The notes under the pieces are model-generated. The model saw only the letters and a program-made list of their open reading frames with translations. It ran no database searches and was not told the DNA's origin. The translations under genes were made by a program, and so were the position numbers. From an uncultured Zoogloea sp. (GTDB lineage Bacteria; Pseudomonadota; Gammaproteobacteria; Burkholderiales; Rhodocyclaceae), in contig CALBTT010000107.1 in NCBI GenBank assembly GCA_937967645.1, positions 1 to 45,631 of the forward strand: 45,631 nt of DNA, given 5' to 3'. Below are positions 19,601 through 25,061 of this stretch, in pieces (the stretch's first letter is position 1; each line of letters begins with the position of its first letter).

Positions 19601-21848
19601 CACCAACCCGGCCAACGCCCAGGACTTCGGCGGGGTGTACCAGAGCGGTGCGGTGGCCTTCGGTATCGGTGAAACCACCAAGTCCATCACCATCACGGTG
19701 GCCGGCGACAACACCGGCGAGATGGCCGAGGGCTTCTCGGTGGAGCTCAGCGATGCGGTAGGTGCCACCATCCTCGAAGGCACGGCGAGCACCCTGATCG
19801 ACAACGACGACACCGGCCTGACCCTCACCGCCGTCGGGAGTGCCGAGAAGTATGAAGGCGACAGCGGCACGACCTTCTTCACCTATCGGGTCGAGCGGCT
19901 GGGCTCCAACACCGCCACCGTGAGCCTCGACTGGCATGTGGAAGGGGTGGGCAGCTACCCCATCACCGCCAGCGACTTCGTCGGCAACACCCTCCCGAGC
20001 GGCAGCATCACCCTGGCACCGGGCCAGACGATCTACGACATCCAGATCCCCGTGGCCGGCGACAACGTGCTGGGCCCCGACCAGAACTTCCGGGTCGTGC
20101 TCACCAACGCCGTCGGCATCGACCTGATCAACGATCAGGCTGCCGGGGTCGTCCTCAACGACGACAGCCAGTTCAGCGTCACCGCCATCGACACCAGCCA
20201 GGAGGAAGGCAACGGCGGCGGCACCACCGCCTATCGCTTCACCGTCACCCGTGCCGGTGCCGATGAACTGGCCGCCAGCATCAACTACCAGGTCGCCGGC
20301 AGCGGCTCGGCACCCGCCAACGCGGCAGACTTCCTGAATGGTGTGCTGCCTCAGGGCACCCTTCAATTCCTGGCCGGCGAGACCACCAAGGAACTCGTCA
20401 TCCAGGTCGCCGCCGATGCCGTCGGCGAATCCGACGAACAGTTCTCGGTGCAGCTCTCCAGCGCCGGCGGCGGGGTCACCGTCAATCCGCTGCAGTCCAG
20501 CGCCTCGGCCACCATCATCGGCGATGACATGGCCATCACGGTGCTGGCCCTGGACGTGGATCGGGCCGAAGGCGCCGACGGCGCCACCACCCCCTTCACT
20601 TTCCGGGTGCTGCGTGCAGGCCCGGGGAATGACGCCGTCACGGTCAACTACAGCATCGCCGGCAGCGCCACGGCGGATGACTTCCTGACCCCGCTCACCG
20701 GCACCATCACCCTCGCTGCCGGAGTCAGCGAAGGCCTGTTCACCCTGCAGGTCAAGGGCGACGCCGTCCGCGAGGGCGACGAGGCCTTCAACGTGACCTT
20801 CAGCCACCCGGCCATCACCGGCGGCACCACGACGCTCGCCGGCAACATCCGTGACGACGACCAGGGCCTGCAGCTCACCGCGCCGGCCAGCATCGTCGAA
20901 GGCGACTCGGGCAGCACCAGCGCCACCTTCCAGCTCACCCGCGGCGATACCAGCACCACCGAGACCTTCTACTGGAAGATCCTCGGCGGCGCAGTGCATA
21001 GCGTGGATGGCAGCGACTTCGCGGGCGGCGTCTTCCCCACCGGCAGCGTCACCTTCAACGCCGGCCAGAGCAGCGCCAGCTTCAGCATCAACGTCGCCGG
21101 CGACACCCTGGTGGAAGGCAACGAATCCCTGCTCGCCGTGGTCACCTCGAGCGTCGTCAGTCCGGTTGCCCTGGCCTCGGCCGTGGCCCAGATCACCAAC
21201 AACGATGTGGCCGGCGCCGGCAATGACATCCTCTCCGGCACCTCCAGCGAGGACAGCCTGCAAGGCCTGGGCGGCAACGACACGCTGTACGGCTACGCCG
21301 GTGCGGATCAGCTCCAGGGCGGCGAAGGCGATGACGTACTGATCGGCGGCGCCGGCGCAGACACCCTCAACGGGGGTGCGGGTGCCGACCGCTTCCACTT
21401 CGAGCGCCCGACCGACGGCATGGATGTGATCAGCGACTTCGTCGCCGGCACCGACCACCTGAGCTTCGACCCGGGTAACTTCGGTGGGCTGAACAGCCTC
21501 ACTTCGGTGTCCCAGTCCTTCGCCACCGACGCGCTGACCACGCTTCAAGCCCTGGCCAACCAGGCAGACGCCAGCGTGTATCGGGTCAGCTTCGCGGCGG
21601 GGAGCTTCCAGTTCGGCACCGGCGGCAGCGGCCAGCTCGACGAGCTGGAGGCGGCCATCACCGGTGGCAACCACACCGGCTCGGCCTTCTTCCTGATCTC
21701 CAACGGCGACGTCACCCGCCTGTACTATGATGCCGACACCAACGCCGGCACCGATGGCAGCGGGCTCGTCGCGCTCGTGGAGCTTGCCAACCAGCCCCAG
21801 GCGGACACGCTGCCCGCCGACGTGATCGCGCCGCATCCGGTCGTCTGA
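4662..21848 (+). CDS. Giant Calx-beta repeat adhesin with RTX tail, type I secretion substrate
   Basis: This single uninterrupted frame of 5,728 residues occupies 38% of the window. Residues 1-80 are helical and have no Sec signal. Residues 80-275 are a Gly/Pro/Ser/Thr-rich linker. From about 276 to 5516 there are roughly 43 tandem beta-sandwich units of about 120 residues, each opening with a strand such as SISANQASVVEG and carrying a YTVTR strand, a GTVSFA strand, a GETSKTITV strand and a closing NDD. These are hallmarks of Calx-beta-like domains, whose acidic loops bind Ca2+. Five RTX nonapeptide-like units (GGxGxDxLx, about 5518-5580) and a roughly 145-residue C-terminal secretion domain follow. 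It is very acidic. Proteins of this build are exported C-terminus first and act in attachment or biofilm formation. No LapG-type retention site is obvious at the N-terminus. The adhesive role is inferred from family and context. Confidence 0.93.
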   Translation: MAEQTNIQIDTLARAIQIVTDFLAGRPQQGVASLEQAIARAEAALIRAGLSPAAAKDMSQQILLSTGGRDGGSPSNPFEIARGLLGDRQSSFLQNGDGGRVPGSQPGDGFGGQGNPFNPGQGHSGPQGSQPGTQFSPPAPLDSTYRPEITGLTGDGSGTSSTASVPERTQLTGDATGSGMPRPGTPTELSVLTLDGMNPGVLGGSSSGTGSGLANQGTGGVTGGGLGVFSTFSTGAGSGAGSSLFSGIGGTPAPAPTGTPGGNEAPPPATIAESHASVSAAQTQVVEGDAGSAGVLVFVVTRDNPFTAASAQWTLNGIDAAQLADGAVTGTVNFAAGQTEVRISIPLAGNRIIEAGRTVTLQLQSPTEGLLIDQPVASAQVVDDDGTVSISAGQGSVIEGHAGTQVLSFTVVRSTGTGASTVDWALSGMDAADFGGTLPGGTLQFADGETTKVIEIALSGDRTIEADEALSVVLSNPGANLTLGTDRASTTVINDDGTFSIAANQASVSEGDEGGSQVLTYTVTRTNAVGADQVSWSTSGLDAADFGGALPSGTLDFAPGETSKTITVTVAGDRAVEPDETLTVTLNGSGVSQASASTQILNDDGSVSISANQASVVEGFTGDSRTLTYTVTRTQSGFESSVDWTVSGVDAADFGGTLPSGTVVFASGETSKTITLTLTGDGTPESNEQLTVNLSNPGPNLSIDTASAGTTILNDDATVNISAVTTSIAEGGEADTRTLTFNVVRDIGLNASTIDWAVSGLDAAAFGGTLPSGTVSFGVGETSKSITVSFTGDHVIDADKTLTVTLSNPGQSLGIGVGSASTTVLNDDATVSIAAVAVDVPEGDEGSTQLLSFTITRDNGLAASTVDWAASGLDSADVGGPLPSGSVSFAVGELTKTITVPIVGDRSIEPDETLTVTLSNPGANLHLGTTTASTVVLDDDSLVSISANAVQVLEGDTGTQTQVSFTISRADGSAASSVDWSVSGLPAADFGGTLPAGTVNFAIGETSRVITVAFAGDRVVEPDAVLTATLSNPQGNLRLGDAEASTNIINDDVGFSLTGDTLNVVEGANGTQVAVTFHVTRSETFGQEADISWRFVRVGVRAADSNDFVSGQDALGGNDGLPSGSIHFGSNEISRTVTVYVKGDALQEYDETFGIVLVNPPPGMQIINGEAYGNIYTDETQYSVSAVTPSTLEGNGTGGRQAFTVTRAGDLSQAGEIGYTLSGYGESPTTPDDFAVGQALSGTVSFASGESSKIVYVDLSGDSTLEGYETFAFTLNPLNANTQIDVGTALAVIDPDDQAISIVARDAVRKEGSAVAQPQQFAITRVGDLSGSATVEWQVSGSGANPTDAADFGGTLPSGTVTFAPGQSEIVISITPTPDSHLETREDFTVSISSSTPGAMVLQGSATGIVLNDDSGFVLDGTALTTNEGNSNAPRQASFTVTRSGDLTVAANVDWALEFAAIDGVDSNDFLPGTVFSGTLSFGRGVNSLVVNLPLTPDHAVEASEGFTVRLSNPSAGSEITVGQSAGLVRNDDVVLTLLPSAAINEGSGGLTELRYTVQRTGDLDGSDTITYSVAGSSANPVDAADFVGGVLPVGSITFAPGESSRDIVLQIASDSDLENDEGLTITLGSPEPGATVANGTATGTLVNDDHQFHIAVQSGTASEGVNGAVTSFTYVVTRSGDLTRTGQVAWSVSGSGTHAADATDFVGGALPSGILNFAANEASKTITIQVAGDYSDERDEGFTVSLSSPATGSTIGTPSATGTIVNDDTGLAISATTTTLVEGDSGTQAHTFTVTRTGVTTGTTTVDWALTGSGGQPVNAADFGGTLPSGSLSFAPGVLTQTITVYSSGDTTVESTEGFTITLSGADGNTEIVTPSATGSVVADDIGISISAGATSVLEGSTGQSRVLQFTVTRSGDTASPITIDWAASGMDASDFGVGTPLSGSLSFAANETSKVISLTQTGDNLDESNETLLITLTNPVGNPAHDRTYITTATASTEVTNDDSTFGITADASSQAERNIVNGASTDFTFTVTRGGDLSLAQDIDWLLELPGGAGSASIGDFITGQDLLGNNGGLPSGTVSFAAGASTATVTVQVKTDDQVEVDESFNIVLQPAGANTALTGTTASSTITNDDTGFSIVATSADKAEGQSGNTTYTFTVTRAGAVSQAATVDWAVTGSSASAADAADFGGSLPTGTLSFAANETTQTVSITVAGDLNVELDEGFTVTISNAKLGDNTPQNIADPTATGRIVNDDQSFAVSAANASILEGNSGTTQVAYTITRSGDLSVAATVDYAVTGSNGANTADVAGGVLPTGTLTFGVGVSELAVTLNVNGDTVAEANNETLTLTLSNPSANTTLGTSTASTVINNDDTNFVLSAPANIAEGGSGTTPVVFTVTRNGDVSGTGSVTWALSTSAGLTTADFVGNQDVLGTNSGLPSGTVSFNAGETSKTITLNVQGDLTLESDETLQVVLGNPVNGIIQPGDGSKSTTLLTDDDNFSISTLTTTRAEGNTDSTVTYTVTRSGSLDGARDLTWTITGTNGFATATDLAAGQAATGTVSFADGQSSATIVVNVKGDSAVESDETMTVTLSNAPANSNIVTAAASTVLTNDDASLTITPLLADKNEGNASYVDYTFTVTRAGNGSQVSTVNWAVDSGVANAVNGTDFYASQPGGVSKDGNGIPYGTLSFASGETSKTITLRIAGDSTLEVDETLRINLSNPSSGTEIQGGTADGYVRNDDAEFNITAGTASVVEGDNGFTGTAMTYTVTRTGYLSQTNTVNWAVGHGTTNINDFTNGSNANINPSGTLTFNSGVTTQTITVYAYGDTDVGSIENNETFNINLSGANAGSSIGATSSYTSTIQNDDTQITASIDDMRVAETVAGQSSTFTVTFTRSGDLNKASSLNWAVQGTSVYDGEENAWSNSVDASDFGGSLPSGTVSFASGETSKTITITVSGDDVVENDEWFQIALSGGTGVDQVTTVHNDPRISGGNAFYNADHMGGWVSDGGQYSNTNSGYLFGEIERDEALFDLGNNANTGETGSFSYVSSKLEGDTLADGGPSDDYIEHVFAVRRTIATSGTAWVEWKLSNGVGGYVATDINDFKPGQDALGTNGGFASGRLNFADGQEWGYIKVYTTRDNVGEYDEAFRVYLTTTSGGSSFDSNPDGAGYNNNYLVLSNDDTRFDASANDVTEGNIVTFTITRQGDTRGTDTVDWSLTLPGSETTNEGNTNTSTWYQLDPSDISGVTTSNGTATFNAGAWTGTLTFENGETTKTISVQTLDDAWTESWRENLSIVLSNPNNVDAGEANHDLETASTGYVDTAQIYDNDADPLISVTASTTTLFEGTGASNTSDGNTVTFTITRTDQAGLDGALNYPSTVGWYLSGSAINWGGSANELVKTYSGANRAYEYSSSTTYGNVVFNAGETQKQVTVTFYGDNYVESETPITFNVVSASAGESWLYDVYGAGTQNGYGPANVDNTAASVTVNVRNDDIRLFVGGWDSSGGDTNGYYTNVQTNAYEGNPLTFTVNRAGRLDSDIVVNYTLVNGSTAAGDFQYTSGSFTLAAQASAYGTYNYNISLADILTDDSTVEANETFTLRLSAPGDVAGSYVRFQSYYPDYNNAYGTLANTLDVRGTIYDDDTTYTLTPTATSLVETDQGANQTFSFDVSRSGTGYSGAATLRWRVEAVGANPTNAADFTSTDSLGTGGGLPSGTVSFANGVLTSNFSVLVKGDLIAESNETFRVVIYEDVLTSASPAITNTQNLASSTLTVLTDDTGISIADTTIVESDSNQTMNFTVTRSGDLSGASSMTWTLFNGTTAAGDFSGATTGTVSFAAGESSKTISVTVVGDTAAEADETFSVQLGSLSGIDEAIDVTANATIFNDDSTFAITGGAGASTAENTAQTFTITRTHNTNQNQTITWSVLTGGANGTVDATDFGGSLPSGSVTFAPGEMSKTVTITPTSDTTPETDETYTVQIALGTGTTGDSITTATATGTIENDDAVFHIAASQATIQEGHSGTTSLTFTVTRGGDTSGVGSVDWKLSSAAANAADFATGDTLGTNGGLPSGTVSFADGEASKTITIQVVGDLNVENDESVTVTLSNSSGGQIQTATATTDILNDDSTIAISALSAAKAEGNSGTTAYTFTVTRSGYLGEAETVDYAIAGTGLNPADGADFGGSLPSGTLTLPAGQNSVTLTVLVSGDLAGEPDEDFTVTLSNPSSGVTITTSAANGTIQADDVVFDVSAPATALEGNTGDTTYFDFVVTRSGNLSASQTLDWSVAGIGADPTSAADFVATSGNITFNAGETSKTIQVPVKGDYSGESNESFRLSLTGPNGVVFTHSTADATITDDEASLRISGTTATRVEGHDGTTTDLTFTVTRSGNLNLAATVDWTATAGTANAADFVGGVLPSGNLSFASGELSKTITVTVQGDVEVEGNENFTIDLSNASIGADIITGTATGTITSDDVDWTVTGFTIPSVEGDGASHDFVFRVTRTGGTAATTLDWNVAGNGANAADAADFFNGFFPNGTLSFGQGVMSQDIVVHVAGDSVLESDEGFTVTLTPPTDSLVHSFTSQSANATLVNDDDVMSIAALAADGAEGSGAPGTLSFTVTRTGSTAGNSSVGWRIVHGDTVAGDFVATSGTVTFVDGQDSAVLNVAIAGDRNVELAENFSVELYNPGTGSTVDAGASTAAGTIRDDDVDLALSAAVGSAVEGDTGNPGQLSFTVTRSGDLSVSTSVNWNVVAGSAVAADFPGGVLPSGSVTFAPGETTQTILVNVAGDGLDEGTQDFTVQLSGQSAHADITSNNVIGTIIDDDDTLTVSAVSASQLEGNSGTTAFTFRIDRSGTSTGAASVDWNAAGSGLRPVGNSEFLAQTGTVTFADGETSKEFTVHVNADTLGEYDETFSVSLGNPSYGSTAAATTATGTVINDDAVLLIAADHASTPEGDTGEETPFTFTVTRSGDTTVTSSVLWQVIPSGTNPANAQDFGGVYQSGAVAFGIGETTKSITITVAGDNTGEMAEGFSVELSDAVGATILEGTASTLIDNDDTGLTLTAVGSAEKYEGDSGTTFFTYRVERLGSNTATVSLDWHVEGVGSYPITASDFVGNTLPSGSITLAPGQTIYDIQIPVAGDNVLGPDQNFRVVLTNAVGIDLINDQAAGVVLNDDSQFSVTAIDTSQEEGNGGGTTAYRFTVTRAGADELAASINYQVAGSGSAPANAADFLNGVLPQGTLQFLAGETTKELVIQVAADAVGESDEQFSVQLSSAGGGVTVNPLQSSASATIIGDDMAITVLALDVDRAEGADGATTPFTFRVLRAGPGNDAVTVNYSIAGSATADDFLTPLTGTITLAAGVSEGLFTLQVKGDAVREGDEAFNVTFSHPAITGGTTTLAGNIRDDDQGLQLTAPASIVEGDSGSTSATFQLTRGDTSTTETFYWKILGGAVHSVDGSDFAGGVFPTGSVTFNAGQSSASFSINVAGDTLVEGNESLLAVVTSSVVSPVALASAVAQITNNDVAGAGNDILSGTSSEDSLQGLGGNDTLYGYAGADQLQGGEGDDVLIGGAGADTLNGGAGADRFHFERPTDGMDVISDFVAGTDHLSFDPGNFGGLNSLTSVSQSFATDALTTLQALANQADASVYRVSFAAGSFQFGTGGSGQLDELEAAITGGNHTGSAFFLISNGDVTRLYYDADTNAGTDGSGLVALVELANQPQADTLPADVIAPHPVV
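5487..21210 (+). repeat. About 43 tandem Calx-beta-like repeats (coding)
   Basis: I counted 43 repeat starts by the conserved opening strand ending in EG or an equivalent (VEGDAG, IEGHAG, SEGDEG and so on to VEGDSG). The mean period is about 365 bp. Units are diverged in sequence, but parts of the strand coding for GETSKTIT are identical over 20 or more bases between units (for example at 12006, 12741 and 13497). These offer targets for recombination. Confidence 0.85.
13261..15585 (+). other. Atypical central block of the adhesin
   Basis: Residues about 2867-3641 contain only five repeat-like units, averaging 155 residues instead of about 120. They have long inserted loops rich in Tyr, Trp, Asn and Gly (for example NAFYNADHMGGWVSDGG and DNVGEYDEAFRVYL). 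Canonical YTVTR and GETSKTI strands are weaker here. This is the least regular part of the repeat array and a candidate ligand-binding module. The function is inference. Confidence 0.5.
21213..21402 (+). other. RTX nonapeptide cluster of the adhesin
   Basis: About five glycine/aspartate-rich nonapeptide-like units (GLGGNDTLY, GYAGADQLQ, GGEGDDVLI, GGAGADTLN, GGAGADRFH) lie directly after the last Calx-beta unit. RTX repeats fold as a Ca2+-loaded parallel beta-roll outside the cell and are a marker of type I secretion substrates. The following VISDFVAGTDHLSF segment is the usual post-RTX strand before the C-terminal secretion signal. Confidence 0.9.
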
Positions 21849-21873
21849 CCCCGGCAGCCCTCAGGCCCGCCCG

Positions 21874-21902
21874 CCCCGGTCTCCCGCAAGGGGGCCGGGG
21901 CT
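21874..21902 (+). terminator. Hairpin between adhesin and exporter genes
   Basis: GCCCCGG pairs perfectly with CCGGGGC across a 15-base loop and is followed by only three T residues. This looks like an inefficient intrinsic terminator. It would let the bulky adhesin message be made in excess of the exporter message, as is known for hly-type operons. Partial read-through is an inference. Confidence 0.5.
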
Positions 21903-21931
21903 TTGCCCAATGAAACCAGCCCCCTGATCCA

Positions 21932-23629
21932 ATGAATGAATTCTGGCGACGACTCGCCCTCCACCCCCGGCTCCGGATGGAGCTGTTCCTCTCCTCCCTG
22001 CTGATCAACCTCCTCGGTCTGGCCGGCTCTCTCTACAGTATCCAGGTCCTCAACCGCTATCTGGCCCTGGGCATCGACACCACCCTGCTGACCCTCACCG
22101 TCGGCGCCATCATCGCGGTGGTCTTCGAGCTGGCCCTGCGCTCGGCACGCCTGCGCATCGCCCAGTGGCTGTGCGCCCGGGCGGATGCAGCGCTCGGCGA
22201 GACCGTCTTCGAGAGCAGCGTGCGTGGCCAGTACGCCCTGCTCGAGCAGTTGCCGGTGGCCGCGCGCCGGGAAATCCTGTCCGGTCTCTCCACCACCCAG
22301 CAAAGCTTCGGCGCCGGCAACCTGATCACCCTGCTCGACGCCCCCTTCGCTTTTGTCTTCCTGTTCGTCCTGGCCCTGCTCAATCCCATCCTGGCCCTGA
22401 CCGCCATCCTGGTGATGAGCGGCGTCATCCTGGTCTCCCTGCTGGCCCAGCGCCGTCTGCGCGAACCCATGGAAGCCCAGAGCCGCAGCGCCATCCAGCT
22501 GGCCGGCCACCAGCAGACCCTGACCTCGGGCACCGAGCTGGTGCGGGCCTTCCAGGCCGCGGACACGTTGCGCGAGCGCTGGAACCAGTGCACCACCGAG
22601 CTCACCGGCCTGCGCGCCAACCTCGGTACCCTGCAGAACACCATCCAGAATGCCAGCTACGCCGGCGGCGTGCTGCTGGGCATGCTGGTGATGGCCATGG
22701 GCGCACGGGAGGTCCTGGCCGGGCGACTCGACGTGGGCAGCCTGATCGGGGCCAACATCCTGGCGGGCCGCGCCCTCGCCGCCCTGACCCGGGCCCTCGG
22801 CCTGGGCGAGGCCATCGGCCGCGGGCAACGCGCCCTCGAACTGATCCGCCAGCTCAACGCCATCCCGCAGGAACGCAGCGACGGCATGACACTGGGTCAG
22901 TATGGCGGCAGCCTGCGCTTTGAAGATGCGGCCTTCGCCTACCCCAAGCAGCCGACCCCCATCTTCGAGCACTTCGATTTCGACCTGCCGGCCGGCGGGG
23001 TAGTGGCCGTGATCGGCGCCAATGGCACCGGCAAGACCACCCTCGCCCGCCTGCTGGTGGGGCTGCTGGAGCCGACCCGTGGCCGCCTGCTGGCCGACAA
23101 CATGGACCTGCGACAGGCCGACCCCGGCTGGTGGCGTCGCCAGGTGGCCTACCTGCCCCAGGAGCCCCTGTTCTTCGATGGCACCCTGCGCGAGAACCTG
23201 ACGGTGATGGCCACCGACACCCCCGATGAAGAAATCCTGGCCCTATGCCGCGAGCTGGGTGTGGGCCCCTTTGTCGAGGGCAGCGCCGATGGCCTCAACC
23301 TCATCCTGCGCAACGGTGGCAACAGCATCCCGCTGGGCATCCGCCGCCGCCTCGCCCTGGCCCGTGCCCTGCTCGGCAAAGGCCGCGTGGTGGTGCTGGA
23401 CGACCCCACGGAAGGCGTCGATGCCGACGGCTGCAAGGCCATCGCCGGCATCCTCAACCGCCTGGTCAAGTCAGGGCACAGCCTGGTGGTGATGAGCAAT
23501 GAAGCCTTCATCATCTCCGCCGCCCAGGCCGTCATCGACCTCAACCAGAAGCCCCAGCCCCGCGTTGTCCGGGCGCCGGCAACACCTGCAACGCCCGCCG
23601 TGACCGCCGGAGGCAGCGCCCATGACTGA
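21932..23629 (+). CDS. Type I secretion ABC exporter with degenerate ATPase domain
   Basis: This 565-residue PrtD-type exporter subunit has no N-terminal C39 or C39-like domain. It has an ABC membrane domain of about six helices (residues 15-300) and a nucleotide-binding domain (about 330-550). Walker A is intact (362-369, GANGTGKT, with K368), as is the Q-loop glutamine Q410. The rest is strikingly altered. The LSGGQ signature position reads IPLGI (466-470). Walker B is VVVLDDPT, with D491 where the catalytic glutamate belongs. The switch histidine position is N523 (MSNEAF). ATP binding is plausible, but normal hydrolysis by a homodimer is doubtful. The preceding hairpin and weak ribosome site suggest low expression. 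The gene overlaps the HlyD gene by eight bases. It is assigned to the adhesin by position. Confidence 0.88.
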   Translation: MNEFWRRLALHPRLRMELFLSSLLINLLGLAGSLYSIQVLNRYLALGIDTTLLTLTVGAIIAVVFELALRSARLRIAQWLCARADAALGETVFESSVRGQYALLEQLPVAARREILSGLSTTQQSFGAGNLITLLDAPFAFVFLFVLALLNPILALTAILVMSGVILVSLLAQRRLREPMEAQSRSAIQLAGHQQTLTSGTELVRAFQAADTLRERWNQCTTELTGLRANLGTLQNTIQNASYAGGVLLGMLVMAMGAREVLAGRLDVGSLIGANILAGRALAALTRALGLGEAIGRGQRALELIRQLNAIPQERSDGMTLGQYGGSLRFEDAAFAYPKQPTPIFEHFDFDLPAGGVVAVIGANGTGKTTLARLLVGLLEPTRGRLLADNMDLRQADPGWWRRQVAYLPQEPLFFDGTLRENLTVMATDTPDEEILALCRELGVGPFVEGSADGLNLILRNGGNSIPLGIRRRLALARALLGKGRVVVLDDPTEGVDADGCKAIAGILNRLVKSGHSLVVMSNEAFIISAAQAVIDLNQKPQPRVVRAPATPATPAVTAGGSAHD

Positions 23630-25043
23630 TTCCACCGTGCATCCCGATACCCCACCGCCCACCACCAGCCGCCTGGGCCGCCTGCTCGAACGCATCCTCA
23701 CCACCTTCGAGGGCCACCCCCTGCTGTCGCGCCTGACCAGGCTGATCCTGCCGCCCCTCGAGGACGAAGGCCAACCCACCGACGCCCTGCTCCGCAGCCG
23801 CCTGACCATCCGCCTGCTGGCGCTGCTGCTCGGCACGCTGTTGCTGTGGTCCTTCCTGTTCCCCCTCGACATCGCCAGCCACTCCACCGGCGAGGTCACC
23901 ACCGCCGGCCAGACCAAGCTGATCCAGCACCTGGAGGGCGGCATCGTGCGCCGCATCCTGGTACGCGAAGGCCAGAGTGTGGCGGCCGGTGAAGCCCTGG
24001 CCGAGGTGGAGCGGACCTCTGCCGAATCAGAGATGCGCGAACTCGAAGCTCAGATCGGCGGCCTGCAGATCAAGGCCTTGCGCCTGGAGGCACAGCTCGC
24101 CCACAAGTCCGACTTCAAGGTGCCGGCAGACCTGGCCAAGCGCTTCCCGGACCAGGTGGACACGGCCCGTGCCCTGCTGCTGGCCCAGAAGTCCCGGGTT
24201 GGCAGCAGCTACGAAGCCCAGTCCCAGAAGATCAGCCAGCGCAGCGCCGAACAAGCCGAGCTGCAGGCCCGTCGCGCCCACACCGAGGGCAAGCTGCGTC
24301 TCCTCGTCCAGCAAATCGAGATCAGCCAGAAACTCCTCGCCGAGGGCCTGGCCAACCGCTATGAGCACCTCAACCTGCTGAAAGAGGAAGAACTGGCCCG
24401 GGGCACCCTCAAGGAAATCGACGCCTCCCTACGCAGGGTGGCCGCAGCCCAGAAGCAGGAGGACGCCTCCCTGCGCTCCCTGGACTCGGGGGACAGCGAG
24501 CAGTTCCAGAAGGACCTGGCCGACACCCGCAAGCAGATCGCCGAAGCCCAGGAGCGCATGCGCAAGTTCTCGGACACCCAGGAGCGCCTGGTGGTCCGCT
24601 CGCCCATCGACGGGGTGGTGATGACCCTGCACGTGGTCACCGAAGGGGGCGTGATCCAGCCTGGCGGCACCCTGATGAGCCTGGTCCCCGCCAACGAGCC
24701 CCTGCTCATCGAGGCCAAGCTGCCGATCGGCGACATCGGCATGGTGCGGGTCGGCCAGGAAGCCCGCATCCAGCTGGTTTCCTCGGTGGCCCGGGGCTTC
24801 CAGCCGATGCATGGCAAGGTGGTGCATATCAGCCCGGACTCGGTGATGGACGAGCAGAAGGTGCCCCATTACCGGGTGCGCATCGCCCCCGACAGCAGCG
24901 CATTCATCCATCGCGGAACGCGCTACCCGCTGATGCCCGGGGTGCCGGTGAGCGTCGCCATCCTGACCGGCGAACGGAGCCTGTTCTCCTATCTGGCCGG
25001 GCCGATCACCGACGGCCTGCACATGGCCTTCTCGGAGCCCTGA
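23622..25043 (+). CDS. HlyD-family periplasmic adaptor of the type I system
   Basis: This 473-residue membrane fusion protein has a cytoplasmic N-terminal segment (1-60), one membrane helix (about 63-85, RLLALLLGTLLLWSFLF), a lipoyl-like half-motif (GEVTTAGQTKLIQHLEGGIVRRI), a long coiled-coil hairpin (about 120-310) and the returning half with RSPIDGVVMTLHV. A beta-barrel region and a C-terminal membrane-proximal domain follow. It bridges the inner membrane ABC exporter and the TolC-type duct. Its ATG lies inside the end of the exporter gene (ATGACTGA), so translation is coupled. It is the last gene of the rightward secretion group; the next gene converges from 25,062. Confidence 0.94.
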   Translation: MTDSTVHPDTPPPTTSRLGRLLERILTTFEGHPLLSRLTRLILPPLEDEGQPTDALLRSRLTIRLLALLLGTLLLWSFLFPLDIASHSTGEVTTAGQTKLIQHLEGGIVRRILVREGQSVAAGEALAEVERTSAESEMRELEAQIGGLQIKALRLEAQLAHKSDFKVPADLAKRFPDQVDTARALLLAQKSRVGSSYEAQSQKISQRSAEQAELQARRAHTEGKLRLLVQQIEISQKLLAEGLANRYEHLNLLKEEELARGTLKEIDASLRRVAAAQKQEDASLRSLDSGDSEQFQKDLADTRKQIAEAQERMRKFSDTQERLVVRSPIDGVVMTLHVVTEGGVIQPGGTLMSLVPANEPLLIEAKLPIGDIGMVRVGQEARIQLVSSVARGFQPMHGKVVHISPDSVMDEQKVPHYRVRIAPDSSAFIHRGTRYPLMPGVPVSVAILTGERSLFSYLAGPITDGLHMAFSEP

Positions 25044-25061
25044 ACCCGGCCCTGCGCACGC

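Noticed and set aside
5487..21210. The regular repeats as a CRISPR-like or noncoding tandem array
   Set aside because: The period is a multiple of three, the frame is open throughout, and the repeats encode a known beta-sandwich pattern with no spacer structure.
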